DNA of 64,000 bases from Pseudomonas cavernicola. Lineage in GTDB: Bacteria; Pseudomonadota; Gammaproteobacteria; Pseudomonadales; Pseudomonadaceae. Below the pieces are notes generated by a model. The model was not told the origin of the DNA. It did no database searches and saw only the letters and a program-made list of their open reading frames with translations. The position numbers and the translations under genes were made by a program. Every line of letters begins with the position of its first letter. Within the stretch, counting starts at the first letter, position 1. Positions 30,899 through 39,091 of this stretch are shown piece by piece. The stretch spans positions 1,752,501-1,816,500 of the forward strand of contig NZ_QYUR01000002.1 in the NCBI RefSeq assembly GCF_003596405.1. The letters run 5' to 3'.

Positions 30899-31140
30899 GA
30901 TGGTTCCCACGCTCCCGCGTGGGAACCCCGCCTCGGACGCTCTGCGTCCGCTGTTGGCAGACGCGGAGCGTCTTGGGCTGCATTCCCACGCGGAGCGTGG
31001 GAACGATCAAAGGACAGTCAGCTAATTGATGGTTCCCACGCTCCCGCGTGGGAACCCCGCCTCGGACGCTCTGCGTCCGCTGTTGGCAGATGCGGAGCGT
31101 CTTGGGCTGCATTCCCACGCGGAGCGTGGGAACGATCCAA
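30899..31140. repeat. Tandem pair of a 129-base palindromic repeat
   Basis: Two copies start at 30899 and 31028. Each contains GGTTCCCACGCTCCCGCGTG with the following GGAACC, then GGACGCTCTGCGTCC, GGAGCGTCTTGGGC and CCCACGCGGAGCGTGGGAAC, so each is a chain of nested hairpins. They differ at only a few positions, pointing to a recent duplication. The second copy reaches almost to the stop of the small membrane protein gene at 31147 on the other strand, so it may act as its 3' hairpin. Confidence 0.9.
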
Positions 31141-31146
31141 GGGCGA

Positions 31147-31440
31147 TCAGCTGATGATCAAGCTCAGCAACCACAGCCCGAGCAGCAACATAAGCGTGCC
31201 CACGAGGAACGAGCGGCGGATGAAGGCGCGCCCGGCGTTGAACACCAGGAGGAGTCCGAGCACCAACGCGACAATGCTGAGCAGCGATGGTGTGATGCCC
31301 AGTGCGCGCGATAGGCCATTGATAAACTGGCTGCCGGCGTTGCCAATCAGGTGCAGAAAGCCACTCAGTCCTTCGACGATAAAACGGATCACGGCGCCAA
31401 GTGCTTGGCCGAGCCAATCGAAAAAGCCTTCTACCTGCAT
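31147..31440 (-). CDS. Small two-helix inner membrane protein, unknown function
   Basis: 97 residues: amphipathic N-terminal half (FFDWLGQALGAVIRFIVEGL) and two strongly hydrophobic helices (SLLSIVALVLGLLLVFNAGR, then FLVGTLMLLLGLWLLSLIIS) separated by a short basic loop. Codon use matches the neighbours. It lies between the alpha-2-macroglobulin gene and pbpC on the opposite strand, convergent with the former. I do not recognise a named family and infer no function. Confidence 0.65.
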   Translation of the reverse strand: MQVEGFFDWLGQALGAVIRFIVEGLSGFLHLIGNAGSQFINGLSRALGITPSLLSIVALVLGLLLVFNAGRAFIRRSFLVGTLMLLLGLWLLSLIIS

Positions 31441-31949
31441 GCTGAATTCCTGGGTGGTGAGTGTTGTGGGCGTGCTGCGGATCGGTGCCGGCGCTGCAGT
31501 TTAGGCAGGGCTCTGGTGTCATAAATTCTGCCGCCCGTGGCGCTGCTCGAAGGCATTGCGCGCTAGCCGATCAGGCGGACGGAGCTCGCGACGCCGTAAG
31601 GTAACCGAACAGTGTGCGGCGCACTCGTTGTTCCAGGTGCGTGGCAGCGTTTTCCTCACGCTCGCCTGCCGCAGCGACCAGACCTTTGCTCATGACCAGC
31701 AGGTCGCCGGCGATGCCGCCCTAGGCGGCCAAGGCACCGTGCATCTGTGCATCTGTGCATCGGCGCGGTCGCGCAGGGCGACCCGTTCAAGTCGAATCGG
31801 GTCGGCGCCGCGCGCGTTACGGGTGCCAATGGGCAGGCGGCCTTCTGCAACATCCAGCCCCCGCGCCAGGGCCGGGCGGCGCATTGGGTGTTCGGCCGCG
31901 GCGCGCTCCCTTATGCTGTCCGCCGTGCTCCGTCGGACAGCAACCTTTG
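31441..31949 (-). pseudogene. Non-coding stretch with apparent remnants of a reverse-strand gene
   Basis: About 500 bases without an intact gene. On the reverse strand, 31707 down to about 31570 reads GDLLVMSKGLVAAAGERE and then ATHLEQRVRRTLFGYLTASR before a stop, which looks like a real protein end. It is cut off by an in-frame stop just upstream. Another frame, about 31750-31884, gives LDVAEGRLPIGTRNARGADP, also protein-like. A short CATCTGTG tandem repeat lies near 31742-31760. This fits a frameshifted, decayed gene, but I cannot name the family. The pbpC promoter probably lies in the last 100 bases. Confidence 0.3.
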
Positions 31950-34328
31950 ATGCCGGTTATCCCGCCTTTTCTCCACGTTTTCCATGCACGCTTGGCCAGG
32001 CTTTGGTCCTGGCTGCGGCGGCCCTGGATTGCTACGCCTTTGCTTCTGGTGGTGCTGCTTTGGTCGGCAGATAGGCTGTTCCCGCTGCAGTTGCCCGGCG
32101 ATGACCTGGCCCGTGTGGTGTTGGCCGAAGACGGCACGCCCCTCTGGCGTTTTGCCGATGCCGAGGGTGTTTGGCGTTACCCGATCACACCCGAGGAAGT
32201 TTCGCCTTATTACCTGGAGGCGCTGCTGACCTACGAGGACCGCTGGTTCTATCAGCACCCGGGGGTTAATCCGCTGGCGTTGTTGCGTGCGGCTTGGCAG
32301 AACCTCAGCGGTGGGCGCGTGTTGTCGGGCGGCAGTACGTTGTCGATGCAGGTCGCGCGGCTGCTCGATCCGCATTCGCGAACCTTTGCCGGCAAACTGC
32401 GTCAGCTGTGGCGCACCGCGCAGTTGGAATGGCACCTGTCGAAAACGCAAATCCTCACCCTCTACCTCAATCGCGCGCCCTTCGGTGGCACGCTTCAAGG
32501 TGTTGCGGCAGCCAGTTGGGCTTACCTCGGCAAGCCGCCGTCGCAGCTGAGCCGTGGTGAAGCGGCCTTGCTCGCGGTGTTGCCACAGGCGCCCAGCCGC
32601 CTGCGCCCGGATCGGCACCCCGAGCGTGCGCAGGCGGCGCGCGATAAAGTGCTCAAGCGTGTCGCCGAGTTCGAGGTGTGGCCAAAGCTGGCGGTCAGGG
32701 AGGCCCTGGAAGAGCCGGTGCTGCTGGCTCCTCGCCAGGAACCACGCCTGGCGCCGTTGCTGGCGCGGCGGCTGAATAAAGCGGATAGCCCACCCTTGAT
32801 TCGCACCACCCTCGATGCCGCCTTGCAGCGGCGCTTGGAAGATTTGTTGCTTGGCTGGCGCGCGCGCCTGCCGGAGCACACCTCGGCGGCGATTCTGGTG
32901 GTCGAGCACGAGAGCATGGCGGTGCGCGCCTATTTGGGGTCGGTGGATATCGGCGATCAGCGCCGCTTCGGTCATGTCGATATGGTCAGCGCCCAACGCT
33001 CGCCCGGTTCGACGCTGAAACCCTTTCTCTACGGCATGGCCCTGGACGCCGGGTTGATCCACTCCGAATCGCTGTTACAGGACGTACCGCGGCGTTACGG
33101 CGACTACCGCCCTGGCAACTTCTCCAGCGGCTTTACCGGCGCGGTGTCGGCCAGCGAGGCGTTGGCCACTTCGCTCAACTTGCCAGCAGTACAGTTGCTC
33201 GAAGCCTACGGGCCGAAGCGCTTTGCCGGCGAATTGCGCGGCGCCGGCGTGCCTCTGGCGCTGCCGCCGTTGGCCGAGCCGAATCTGGCGTTGATCCTGG
33301 GGGGCGCCGGTAGTCGTCTGGATGAGTTGGTCACGGGCTACAGCGCCTTCGCCCGCGCCGGCAAAACCGCGCGGCTGCGCTTTCAACCCGAGGACGGCTT
33401 GAGCGAGCGGCGCCTGCTGTCACCTGGTGCAGCCTGGATCGTCCGACGGATTCTCAGTGGCCAGGCCCGCCCGGATCGCGACCCGCGCGCGCAACTGGTA
33501 CAGCGGCCGGTGCTGGCCTGGAAGACCGGCACCAGTTACGGCTTTCGCGATGCCTGGGCGATTGGCGTCGGTCCGCGCTATTTGATCGGTATCTGGATCG
33601 GTCGTCCGGACGGCACCCCAGTGCCCGGTCAATTCGGCCTGGCCTCGGCAGCTCCATTGCTGCTGCAGGTGCACGATCTACTGGTCAACCGCGACAGCCA
33701 GCGCGGCATCGCGGCGCCCGTGGACGTGGTGCCGCAGAGCATCGGTGTGGCGGCGATCTGTTGGCCACTCGGCCAGCCGCTGCTCAAGGGCGATCCGAAT
33801 TGCCGATGCCAGCGTTTCGCCTGGACGCTCGACGGCACTACGCCGCCGACCTTGCAGGCCGAGGATCAGCCGCTGGGCTTGGGCCTGCTGCAAAAAGTCT
33901 GGCTCAACCCGAAAGGCCTGCGCGTGGACGCCAGTTGCCCCGCTGCCACGCCTCATGAGCTGGCGTTCTGGCCGGCGCCGCTGGAACCCTGGCTGCCGCG
34001 TCGCGAACGGCGTGCCGCTCGTCTGCCGGCGCTGGACCCAAGCTGCCCGGCGCAACTGCCGCCGGCAGTGGCACCGCTGTCCATCGTCGGCGTACGCGAA
34101 GGCGATAGCCTGCGCCGGCCGGCCGCCAGCGCCGAACCTCTGCGGCTGAAACTCACTGCCTTGGGTGGTGGCGGCCACCGCTGGTGGTTCCTGAACGGCG
34201 CACCGCTGGCCGATAGCGCGGCGGAAACTGCAATCAACCAACCCCTCGAGCGCAGCGGCCGTTATCAACTCAGCGTGCTCGACGAGTCCGGGCAAACTGC
34301 ACGGATCGAGTTCAATGTGCTTGACTGA
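31950..34328 (+). CDS. pbpC: Penicillin-binding protein 1C
   Basis: Bifunctional inner-membrane peptidoglycan synthase, 792 residues. The start at 31950 (MPVIPPFLHVFHARLARLWS) is chosen because it precedes one membrane anchor (about 25-45) at the expected distance; the open frame extends to 31755 with low-quality sequence, and the ribosome binding site is weak. GT51 domain: YEDRWFYQHPGVNP and GGSTLSMQVARLLDP. Transpeptidase domain: SxxK as STLK (Ser about 354) and KTGTSYGFRDAW (Lys about 525). A C-terminal BiPBP_C domain ends the protein. Its pairing with the alpha-2-macroglobulin gene matches E. coli yfhM-pbpC. The 3' end of this gene is partly duplicated at 37770-37931. Confidence 0.94.
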   Translation: MPVIPPFLHVFHARLARLWSWLRRPWIATPLLLVVLLWSADRLFPLQLPGDDLARVVLAEDGTPLWRFADAEGVWRYPITPEEVSPYYLEALLTYEDRWFYQHPGVNPLALLRAAWQNLSGGRVLSGGSTLSMQVARLLDPHSRTFAGKLRQLWRTAQLEWHLSKTQILTLYLNRAPFGGTLQGVAAASWAYLGKPPSQLSRGEAALLAVLPQAPSRLRPDRHPERAQAARDKVLKRVAEFEVWPKLAVREALEEPVLLAPRQEPRLAPLLARRLNKADSPPLIRTTLDAALQRRLEDLLLGWRARLPEHTSAAILVVEHESMAVRAYLGSVDIGDQRRFGHVDMVSAQRSPGSTLKPFLYGMALDAGLIHSESLLQDVPRRYGDYRPGNFSSGFTGAVSASEALATSLNLPAVQLLEAYGPKRFAGELRGAGVPLALPPLAEPNLALILGGAGSRLDELVTGYSAFARAGKTARLRFQPEDGLSERRLLSPGAAWIVRRILSGQARPDRDPRAQLVQRPVLAWKTGTSYGFRDAWAIGVGPRYLIGIWIGRPDGTPVPGQFGLASAAPLLLQVHDLLVNRDSQRGIAAPVDVVPQSIGVAAICWPLGQPLLKGDPNCRCQRFAWTLDGTTPPTLQAEDQPLGLGLLQKVWLNPKGLRVDASCPAATPHELAFWPAPLEPWLPRRERRAARLPALDPSCPAQLPPAVAPLSIVGVREGDSLRRPAASAEPLRLKLTALGGGGHRWWFLNGAPLADSAAETAINQPLERSGRYQLSVLDESGQTARIEFNVLD

Positions 34329-34525
34329 ACCTTATGGCCCCGCTTCGCGCTGGGTTCAACGTGCAGCAAACACCGTCAGCGGCCCGCGTTTGCTTGCACA
34401 CACCGCCGCTGCGCCCCGCGGCTATATCCCTGGCCGAGAAAGAATAGTTTCGTAGGATGGACAACGGGCTCCCCGGAATTCGCTGAGCAACCTAAGGTTT
34501 TCGACCTCGAGCAATAGGGGGTTTG

Positions 34526-34624
34526 ATGATTTCTCTGGCGGTAGATAGTGGTGGTACGCATACCCGTCTGTTGTTGGTGGCGCAATTGTGCCGACCGTCA
34601 GCCGCCGCGCGGGGGACCGAGTAA
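34526..34624 (+). pseudogene. N-terminal stub of a BadF/BcrA-type (glucosamine kinase-like) ATPase
   Basis: A 32-codon frame, too short to be a full enzyme, begins MISLAVDSGGTHTRLLLVAQ. The DxGGTxTRLLL pattern is the phosphate-1 loop that opens ASKHA sugar kinases of the BadF/BadG family. AGGGG stands upstream at good spacing, so it still looks translatable. After residue about 20 the family match ends and the frame stops at a TAA directly before the ABC transporter ATG. I read it as a truncated kinase gene that now acts at most as a leader for the next gene. Confidence 0.55.
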
Positions 34625-36391
34625 ATGGCTGGGCCGGCTGAGCTGCGGCAACCGCCGAGGCCGCGCTGGCTGTTCCTGCGACTGGTCGTGCCGTATTGGA
34701 ACTCTGCCGGGAAGTGGAAGGTGCGCGGTTTCATCCTGGCACTGCTGCTGCTCACCCTGGCCCAGGTCAGCCTGGTGATCTGGATGAATTACTGGAGTCG
34801 CGCGCTCTTCGATGCCCTGGAAGATAGGTCGTTAAGCCGCTTTCTGTTGCAGCTCGGCACCTTCGCGGTGATCCTCCTGCTGACCATTGGCGTTACGGCG
34901 CTGCATATGCAGGCCAAGCGCTGGCTACAGCTGGACTGGCGCAGGTGGCTGACGGCAAAGGTCCTCGACCGATGGATGGCGCACGGGCATCACTACCAGT
35001 TGCAGCTGACCGAAGGTGAGCATGACAACCCCGATGGACGTATCGCTGAAGATATCCGCGTCGTCACCGAAAGCGCGATCGCCCTGACTCACTCACTGGT
35101 CTATTCGCTGCTGATTTTCGGTAGTTTTGTCGACATTCTGCTGGCAGTTACCGGCAGTGCCCACTTACCCGGGACCTCCCTGTTGGTGCCGGGTTACATG
35201 GTGATCCTGGCGTTTGCTTACGCCGGCGCCGGCACGTTGTTCGGCATGCTGCTCGGGCGTCCGTTGATCAATGCGACCAACAAGCTACAAACCGCGGAGG
35301 CGAATTTCCGCTTTGGGCTGGCGCATTCACGGGAGTGTTCCGAGTCGATTGCGCTGATGCGTGGCGAAGGGGTCGAGCGGCAGAACTCTACGGCTTATTT
35401 CGCCGAGTTGGGCCGCCGCTGGTATCGCCAGACCCTCGGCTACCTGGGGATTGTGTCGTTTTCTTCGGGCTACGGTGTGCTGTTGCCGGTATTCCCGATC
35501 CTGGTCGTGGCACCCCAGTACATTGCCGGCAGCATGACCCTGGGGGTGTTGATGCAGTCCGCGCAAGCCTTCCAGCAGGTGACCTCGGCACTCTCCTGGC
35601 CGATCGATAACCTCGCCGAGCTGGCACGCTGCCGGGCTTCCGCGGATCGGGTGATGAGCCTCTACAACGACCTGCTGCGACTCGAAGAGCAGGTAGCCAA
35701 GCCGCAAGAGCATCGCATCAACCTGGTGCAGTCGAACCGGGCCGAGCTGGTGCTGCGCGATCTGTGCATCGCCAACCCAGACGGGCAGATTCTGATCGAG
35801 GGTCTCAACACGGTCATCCAGCGTGGCGAGCGGGTGCTGATTGCCGGCGATCCGGCGGTCACCACCAGCCTGTTCAAAGTGCTGGCAGGCTTGTGGCCGT
35901 GGGGGCATGGCAAGGTCTGGCTGCCGGCGGGGCAGGCGATCAGTTTTCTGCCGCAGCGGCCATTTCTGCCGTTCAGCAGCTTGCAGTCGGTGCTGAGTTA
36001 TCCGCTGCCGGCGGATACCTTCGCTGCCAGTGCCATGCAGCAAGCCCTGGAATGCGCTGGGATTGCCTGGCTGGCGTCGCGCCTGGGCGAGGTCGATAAC
36101 TGGGATCGCGTGTTGCCGCTGCGTGTGCAGCAACGCCTCGGCATTGCCCGGCTGTTCCTGCAGCAGCCGGCCTGGGTGTTCATCGAAGAGGCGACCAATG
36201 CCTTTGACCCCAAGGGCGAGGAAAGCATGATGGACATGCTGCACCGCGAACTGCCCAGCGCGACGCTGCTGGCTATCAGTTTTCATACCGGCCTTGAGCC
36301 TTACTACCAGCGCAAACTGCTGCTCAATCGCCTGCCGCAAGAGAAGTTCCTCAGCAGCAGCGCGCCGGTCTACGCGCTAAGAGAAACTTGA
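34625..36391 (+). CDS. SbmA/BacA-like ABC membrane protein with degenerate nucleotide-binding domain
   Basis: 588 residues in the ABC_membrane_2 (SbmA/BacA, YddA, Rv1819c-like) family, which move peptides or lipid-like substrates. N-terminal membrane block of about six helices with family motifs IWMNYWSRALFDALEDRSLS, then YQLQLTEGEHDNPDGRIAED and EANFRFGLAHSRECSESIAL. The C-terminal half has the fold of an ABC ATPase but key motifs are broken: the Walker A position reads AGDPAVTTSLF with the invariant Gly-Lys replaced by Thr-Thr; the signature LSGGEQQR position reads LPLRVQQRLGIAR; Walker B is WVFIEEATNAFD. ATP hydrolysis looks unlikely, so it may work like SbmA, which lacks an ATPase and uses the proton gradient. 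It starts immediately after the kinase stub and converges with the GH5 gene, overlapping it by 15 bases. Confidence 0.88.
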   Translation: MAGPAELRQPPRPRWLFLRLVVPYWNSAGKWKVRGFILALLLLTLAQVSLVIWMNYWSRALFDALEDRSLSRFLLQLGTFAVILLLTIGVTALHMQAKRWLQLDWRRWLTAKVLDRWMAHGHHYQLQLTEGEHDNPDGRIAEDIRVVTESAIALTHSLVYSLLIFGSFVDILLAVTGSAHLPGTSLLVPGYMVILAFAYAGAGTLFGMLLGRPLINATNKLQTAEANFRFGLAHSRECSESIALMRGEGVERQNSTAYFAELGRRWYRQTLGYLGIVSFSSGYGVLLPVFPILVVAPQYIAGSMTLGVLMQSAQAFQQVTSALSWPIDNLAELARCRASADRVMSLYNDLLRLEEQVAKPQEHRINLVQSNRAELVLRDLCIANPDGQILIEGLNTVIQRGERVLIAGDPAVTTSLFKVLAGLWPWGHGKVWLPAGQAISFLPQRPFLPFSSLQSVLSYPLPADTFAASAMQQALECAGIAWLASRLGEVDNWDRVLPLRVQQRLGIARLFLQQPAWVFIEEATNAFDPKGEESMMDMLHRELPSATLLAISFHTGLEPYYQRKLLLNRLPQEKFLSSSAPVYALRET

Positions 36392-37504
36392 GGGCAACCA
36401 GCCGCGCTGGACGCATTCGCGAAAACACCAGGCCGGCGTGGTTTCGGTTTTATAACTCCAGAAGAACCAGCCCAGGTATTTCTCGAAGGTCAGCAACTGG
36501 GCGGCGGCATAGCCACGATACGCGGTGTCTTGCTGGAAGCTGTCCATGCTCTCCAGGGCGTGGTTGAACGGCCCTTCTGCCCAGAGCGAGACCACTTTCA
36601 GGTCGAGGCCCAGGCTCCACTCGGCGCAATACGCCGGTATCCCCAGTTGCTCGATGAGCGCATCGGCTTCGGCTTTCCACTGGCCGCTGGCTTTATGCAG
36701 GTGCGTGTAGATATCGCTGTCAATGTCACCGCGCTCAAAGCACTGGTAGCGATGGATATCAAACACCACGTTGGCGAATTCCGGCGGCTGCATAAAACCC
36801 AGGTACTCCTCGAAGGAGCGGAAGCCGTCATGGAAGACCACGCTGACCCGGTCGGCCTTGCAGTACCGGCGGATGCGCTGGTAGGCGTCGAGGTTGTAGC
36901 TCTTCAGGTACTCGGTCGGCACGTCCCAGCGCGGTTCGTTGAGGACCTCGATGGCATGCAGGCTGGGCTGGCCGTGGTAGCGCTCGGCCAGGCGCTCCAG
37001 CACCTTCAGCGAGTGCTCGCGGTATTGCGCCTGGGTGTGCCATTCGCAGACATCCTTGATTCCGCCGTTATCGAAGCCGTTCTGGCAGCCGGGGGCGGCA
37101 TGCAGATCCAGGACAATCTTCAGCTGGAGTTCTTCCGCCCAGGCGAACGCCCGGTCGAGTACCTCGAGCCCGCCTTCGACAAAGGGGTAGCGGCTCTCGC
37201 CATAGCTGCGGTGATAGGGGTAATCCGGGCCGAATATCCAGTGGCCGACTGGAATGCGCACGGCATTGATGCCGCGCTCGTGCAGCCAGACAAAGTCCTC
37301 GCGGCTGATAAAGCTGTTCCAGTGCTGCTGTAGTTTTGCCGTGGCCTGTGCGCCCATCTCGGCACACCAAGTGGTTTCATCGACGGCCTGCAACCCTTCG
37401 AACAGGCTGGGGGTCATCCATTTCTCCAGAACCAGCCAGCCGCCCAGATTCACCCCACGCAATTTCATGCCGGGGTTGGCGTGGACAGGGATTTTTTGCT
37501 CCAT
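36377..37504 (-). CDS. GH5 exo-beta-1,3-glucanase-like glycoside hydrolase
   Basis: 375 residues without a signal peptide, so probably cytoplasmic. It begins like yeast Exg1-type enzymes: LRGVNLGGWLVLEKWMTPSL, and has HERGINAVRIPVGHWIFGP and VLDLHAAPGCQNGFDNGG. The acid/base Glu is in EVLNEPRWD and the nucleophile Glu in YCAEWSLGLD, so it should be active. GH5 members with this pattern (subfamily 9) are mainly fungal beta-1,3-glucanases. Start at 37504 has GGAGCG upstream. The gene lies in the inserted segment between pbpC and the Mla operon, with the ABC protein. Substrate is inferred, not shown. Confidence 0.88.
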   Translation of the reverse strand: MEQKIPVHANPGMKLRGVNLGGWLVLEKWMTPSLFEGLQAVDETTWCAEMGAQATAKLQQHWNSFISREDFVWLHERGINAVRIPVGHWIFGPDYPYHRSYGESRYPFVEGGLEVLDRAFAWAEELQLKIVLDLHAAPGCQNGFDNGGIKDVCEWHTQAQYREHSLKVLERLAERYHGQPSLHAIEVLNEPRWDVPTEYLKSYNLDAYQRIRRYCKADRVSVVFHDGFRSFEEYLGFMQPPEFANVVFDIHRYQCFERGDIDSDIYTHLHKASGQWKAEADALIEQLGIPAYCAEWSLGLDLKVVSLWAEGPFNHALESMDSFQQDTAYRGYAAAQLLTFEKYLGWFFWSYKTETTPAWCFRECVQRGWLPSSFS

Positions 37505-37627
37505 GACGGCGCTCCTTTAACCAGAAAGGACTGCGGCGAGAGACCGCGACGGCTTAAGCATAGATGGGCCGCCCATGCTGACAACCAACCCTTGAGCGCA
37601 GAGGCCGCTATCGGCTAGGCAACACAA

Positions 37628-37757
37628 GGTTGGCGCTGAACGCAGTGATGCCCAACAAGGAGTCGCTCCGCGACTCCCTTTGCCCGATCTCGCGCTTGGA
37701 AGCCCGGCCTTGCAGGCCGGTTGTTGGGCATCGCCTTTGGCTCAGCACCAACCTACG
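37628..37757. repeat. 130-base palindromic repeat, CCAACAAGGAGTCGC family (copy 1)
   Basis: Outer arms AGGTTGGCGCTGAACGCAGT and GGCTCAGCACCAACCTACG are inverted repeats, with ATGCCCAACAAGGAGTCGC and GTTGTTGGGCATCG inside, and a central GCCCGGCCTTGCAGGCCGG hairpin. Near-identical to 41566-41698 and half-present at 23719-23774. Confidence 0.9.
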
Positions 37758-37769
37758 CGCCAACCCACC

Positions 37770-37931
37770 TCCGCGTGCTCGACAAGTCCGGGCAAACGGT
37801 GCGGGTCGAGTTCAGTGTGCTTGACTGAAACGTGTCTGGTGCAGCATCGCGCTAGGCTCCAAATGCAGCGAACACCGCCACCCCAAGCGTTTGCTGAAAC
37901 ACCGTCGTATTTCCTGGCCGAGAAAGAATAG
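37770..37931 (+). pseudogene. Divergent second copy of the pbpC 3' end and its trailer
   Basis: Bases 37770-37828 encode VLDKSGQTVRVEFSVLD and a TGA, matching the true pbpC C-terminus VLDESGQTARIEFNVLD at 34274-34328. The similarity continues past the stop into the trailer and ends in both places at CCTGGCCGAGAAAGAATAG (34447 and 37931). The copies differ at many sites, so this is not a fresh tandem duplication. No start or upstream pbpC sequence is left; a palindromic repeat lies directly before it. Confidence 0.8.
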
Positions 37932-37945
37932 TAAGCTGCCTACCT

Positions 37946-39091
37946 ATGACTACAGTGCCGCAAGCAGGAAGCGCCCGCCTGGAAGCCTCAGCTACCCCGC
38001 CGAGTTTGTTTATCTCCGGGGACTGGACCCTGCCGTATTACACCGACCTTGCCCGCGAAGTCGCCGAAATTCGCTCGGGTCTCGACGCTGGTACTCAGGT
38101 GGTTCTCGATGGCCTCGGTGCGCTGGATACCGCTGGCGCGGCGCTGTTGGCTGAGCTGCTCGGGGCTGAGCGTTTGCAGAGCCTGGCGAGCAGTGCGCCG
38201 GGGCTGGCCGCTGCACGGCGCGCTTTGCTGCATACGGTTGGCAGCGCACTGACGGAATATTGCAAACCGGAAAAGCCCAAACACGGTTCGGTTTTGATCG
38301 AATTGCTGGCCCACATTGGCAGTGCGGTCGAAGCCATCTGGCGGCAGATCATTGCGCTGCTGGCCTTTATCGGCCTGACCTTGGAAACCCTGGCGCTCAG
38401 TCTGTTCCGGCCGCGTAGCTGGCGGGTTACCTCGCTGGTCGCGAACATTGAGCAGACCGGGCTGGATGCCGTGCCCATCGTTGTGCTGCTGACCTTTCTG
38501 GTCGGTGCGGTGGTGGCGTTTCTCGGCGCCACGGTGCTGGCTGAGTTCGGTGCCAGCATTTATACCGTCGATCTGGTGGCCTTCGCCTTTCTCCGTGAAT
38601 TTGGCGTGCTGCTCACGGCGATCCTGATGGCCGGGCGCACCGCCAGCGCCTTTACCGCGCAGATCGGTTCGATGAAGGCCAACGAGGAAATCGACGCGAT
38701 CCGCACTCTGGGCCTTAATCCAATCGAGCTGCTGGTACTGCCGCGGGTGCTGGCGATGCTGGTGACGCTGCCGATCCTGACGTTTCTGGCCATGTTCGCG
38801 GGGATCATCGGTGGCGCCGTGGTTTGCGTTCTGGCGCTGGATATTTCGCCGGCGATGTTCATGTCGATCCTGCAACGCGATATCGATGTCCGGCATTTCA
38901 TCGTCGGCTTGGCCAAGGCGCCGGTATTTGCCTTCCTGATTGCGGTAATCGGTTGCCTGGAGGGCTTCAAAGTCAGTGGCAGCGCTAAATCGGTCGGCGA
39001 CCACACCACCTCCAGCGTGGTGCAGTCGATCTTCGTGGTGATCCTGCTGGACGCCGTCGCTGCGTTGTTCTTCATGGAGATGGGCTGGTGA
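37946..39091 (+). CDS. MlaE-type ABC permease with N-terminal STAS domain
   Basis: 381 residues. An N-terminal STAS-like domain (about 10-95; FISGDWTLPYYTDLAREVAE) precedes the MlaE/YrbE permease domain with about five helices (EQTGLDAVPIVVLLTFLVGA, then GRTASAFTAQIGSMKANEEI). In MCE systems this subunit sits in the inner membrane and passes phospholipids to or from the MCE protein. The fusion of STAS to permease puts on one chain what E. coli splits between MlaB and MlaE. It opens a four-gene operon; the ATPase gene overlaps its stop. Confidence 0.93.
   Translation: MTTVPQAGSARLEASATPPSLFISGDWTLPYYTDLAREVAEIRSGLDAGTQVVLDGLGALDTAGAALLAELLGAERLQSLASSAPGLAAARRALLHTVGSALTEYCKPEKPKHGSVLIELLAHIGSAVEAIWRQIIALLAFIGLTLETLALSLFRPRSWRVTSLVANIEQTGLDAVPIVVLLTFLVGAVVAFLGATVLAEFGASIYTVDLVAFAFLREFGVLLTAILMAGRTASAFTAQIGSMKANEEIDAIRTLGLNPIELLVLPRVLAMLVTLPILTFLAMFAGIIGGAVVCVLALDISPAMFMSILQRDIDVRHFIVGLAKAPVFAFLIAVIGCLEGFKVSGSAKSVGDHTTSSVVQSIFVVILLDAVAALFFMEMGW

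Larger units (their letters stand above)
37505..37945. other. Intergenic region GH5 gene / mlaE-like gene
   Basis: About 440 bases. It holds the GH5 promoter side, the repeat at 37628-37757, the second copy of the pbpC 3' end at 37770-37931, and the short leader of the Mla operon. No separate intact gene is seen. Confidence 0.75.

Noticed and set aside
30899..31140. Could the tandem repeat be a CRISPR array?
   Set aside because: The units are 129 bases and directly adjacent, without unique spacers between short repeats; they are nested palindromes.
34329..34525. Riboswitch or small RNA between pbpC and the kinase stub
   Set aside because: No conserved motif or strong hairpin seen; the first 120 bases are the pbpC trailer, which recurs at 37.8-37.9 kb.
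35327..36340. 337-codon open frame antisense to the ABC transporter gene
   Set aside because: The forward frame has recognisable family motifs over its full length; this one has none.
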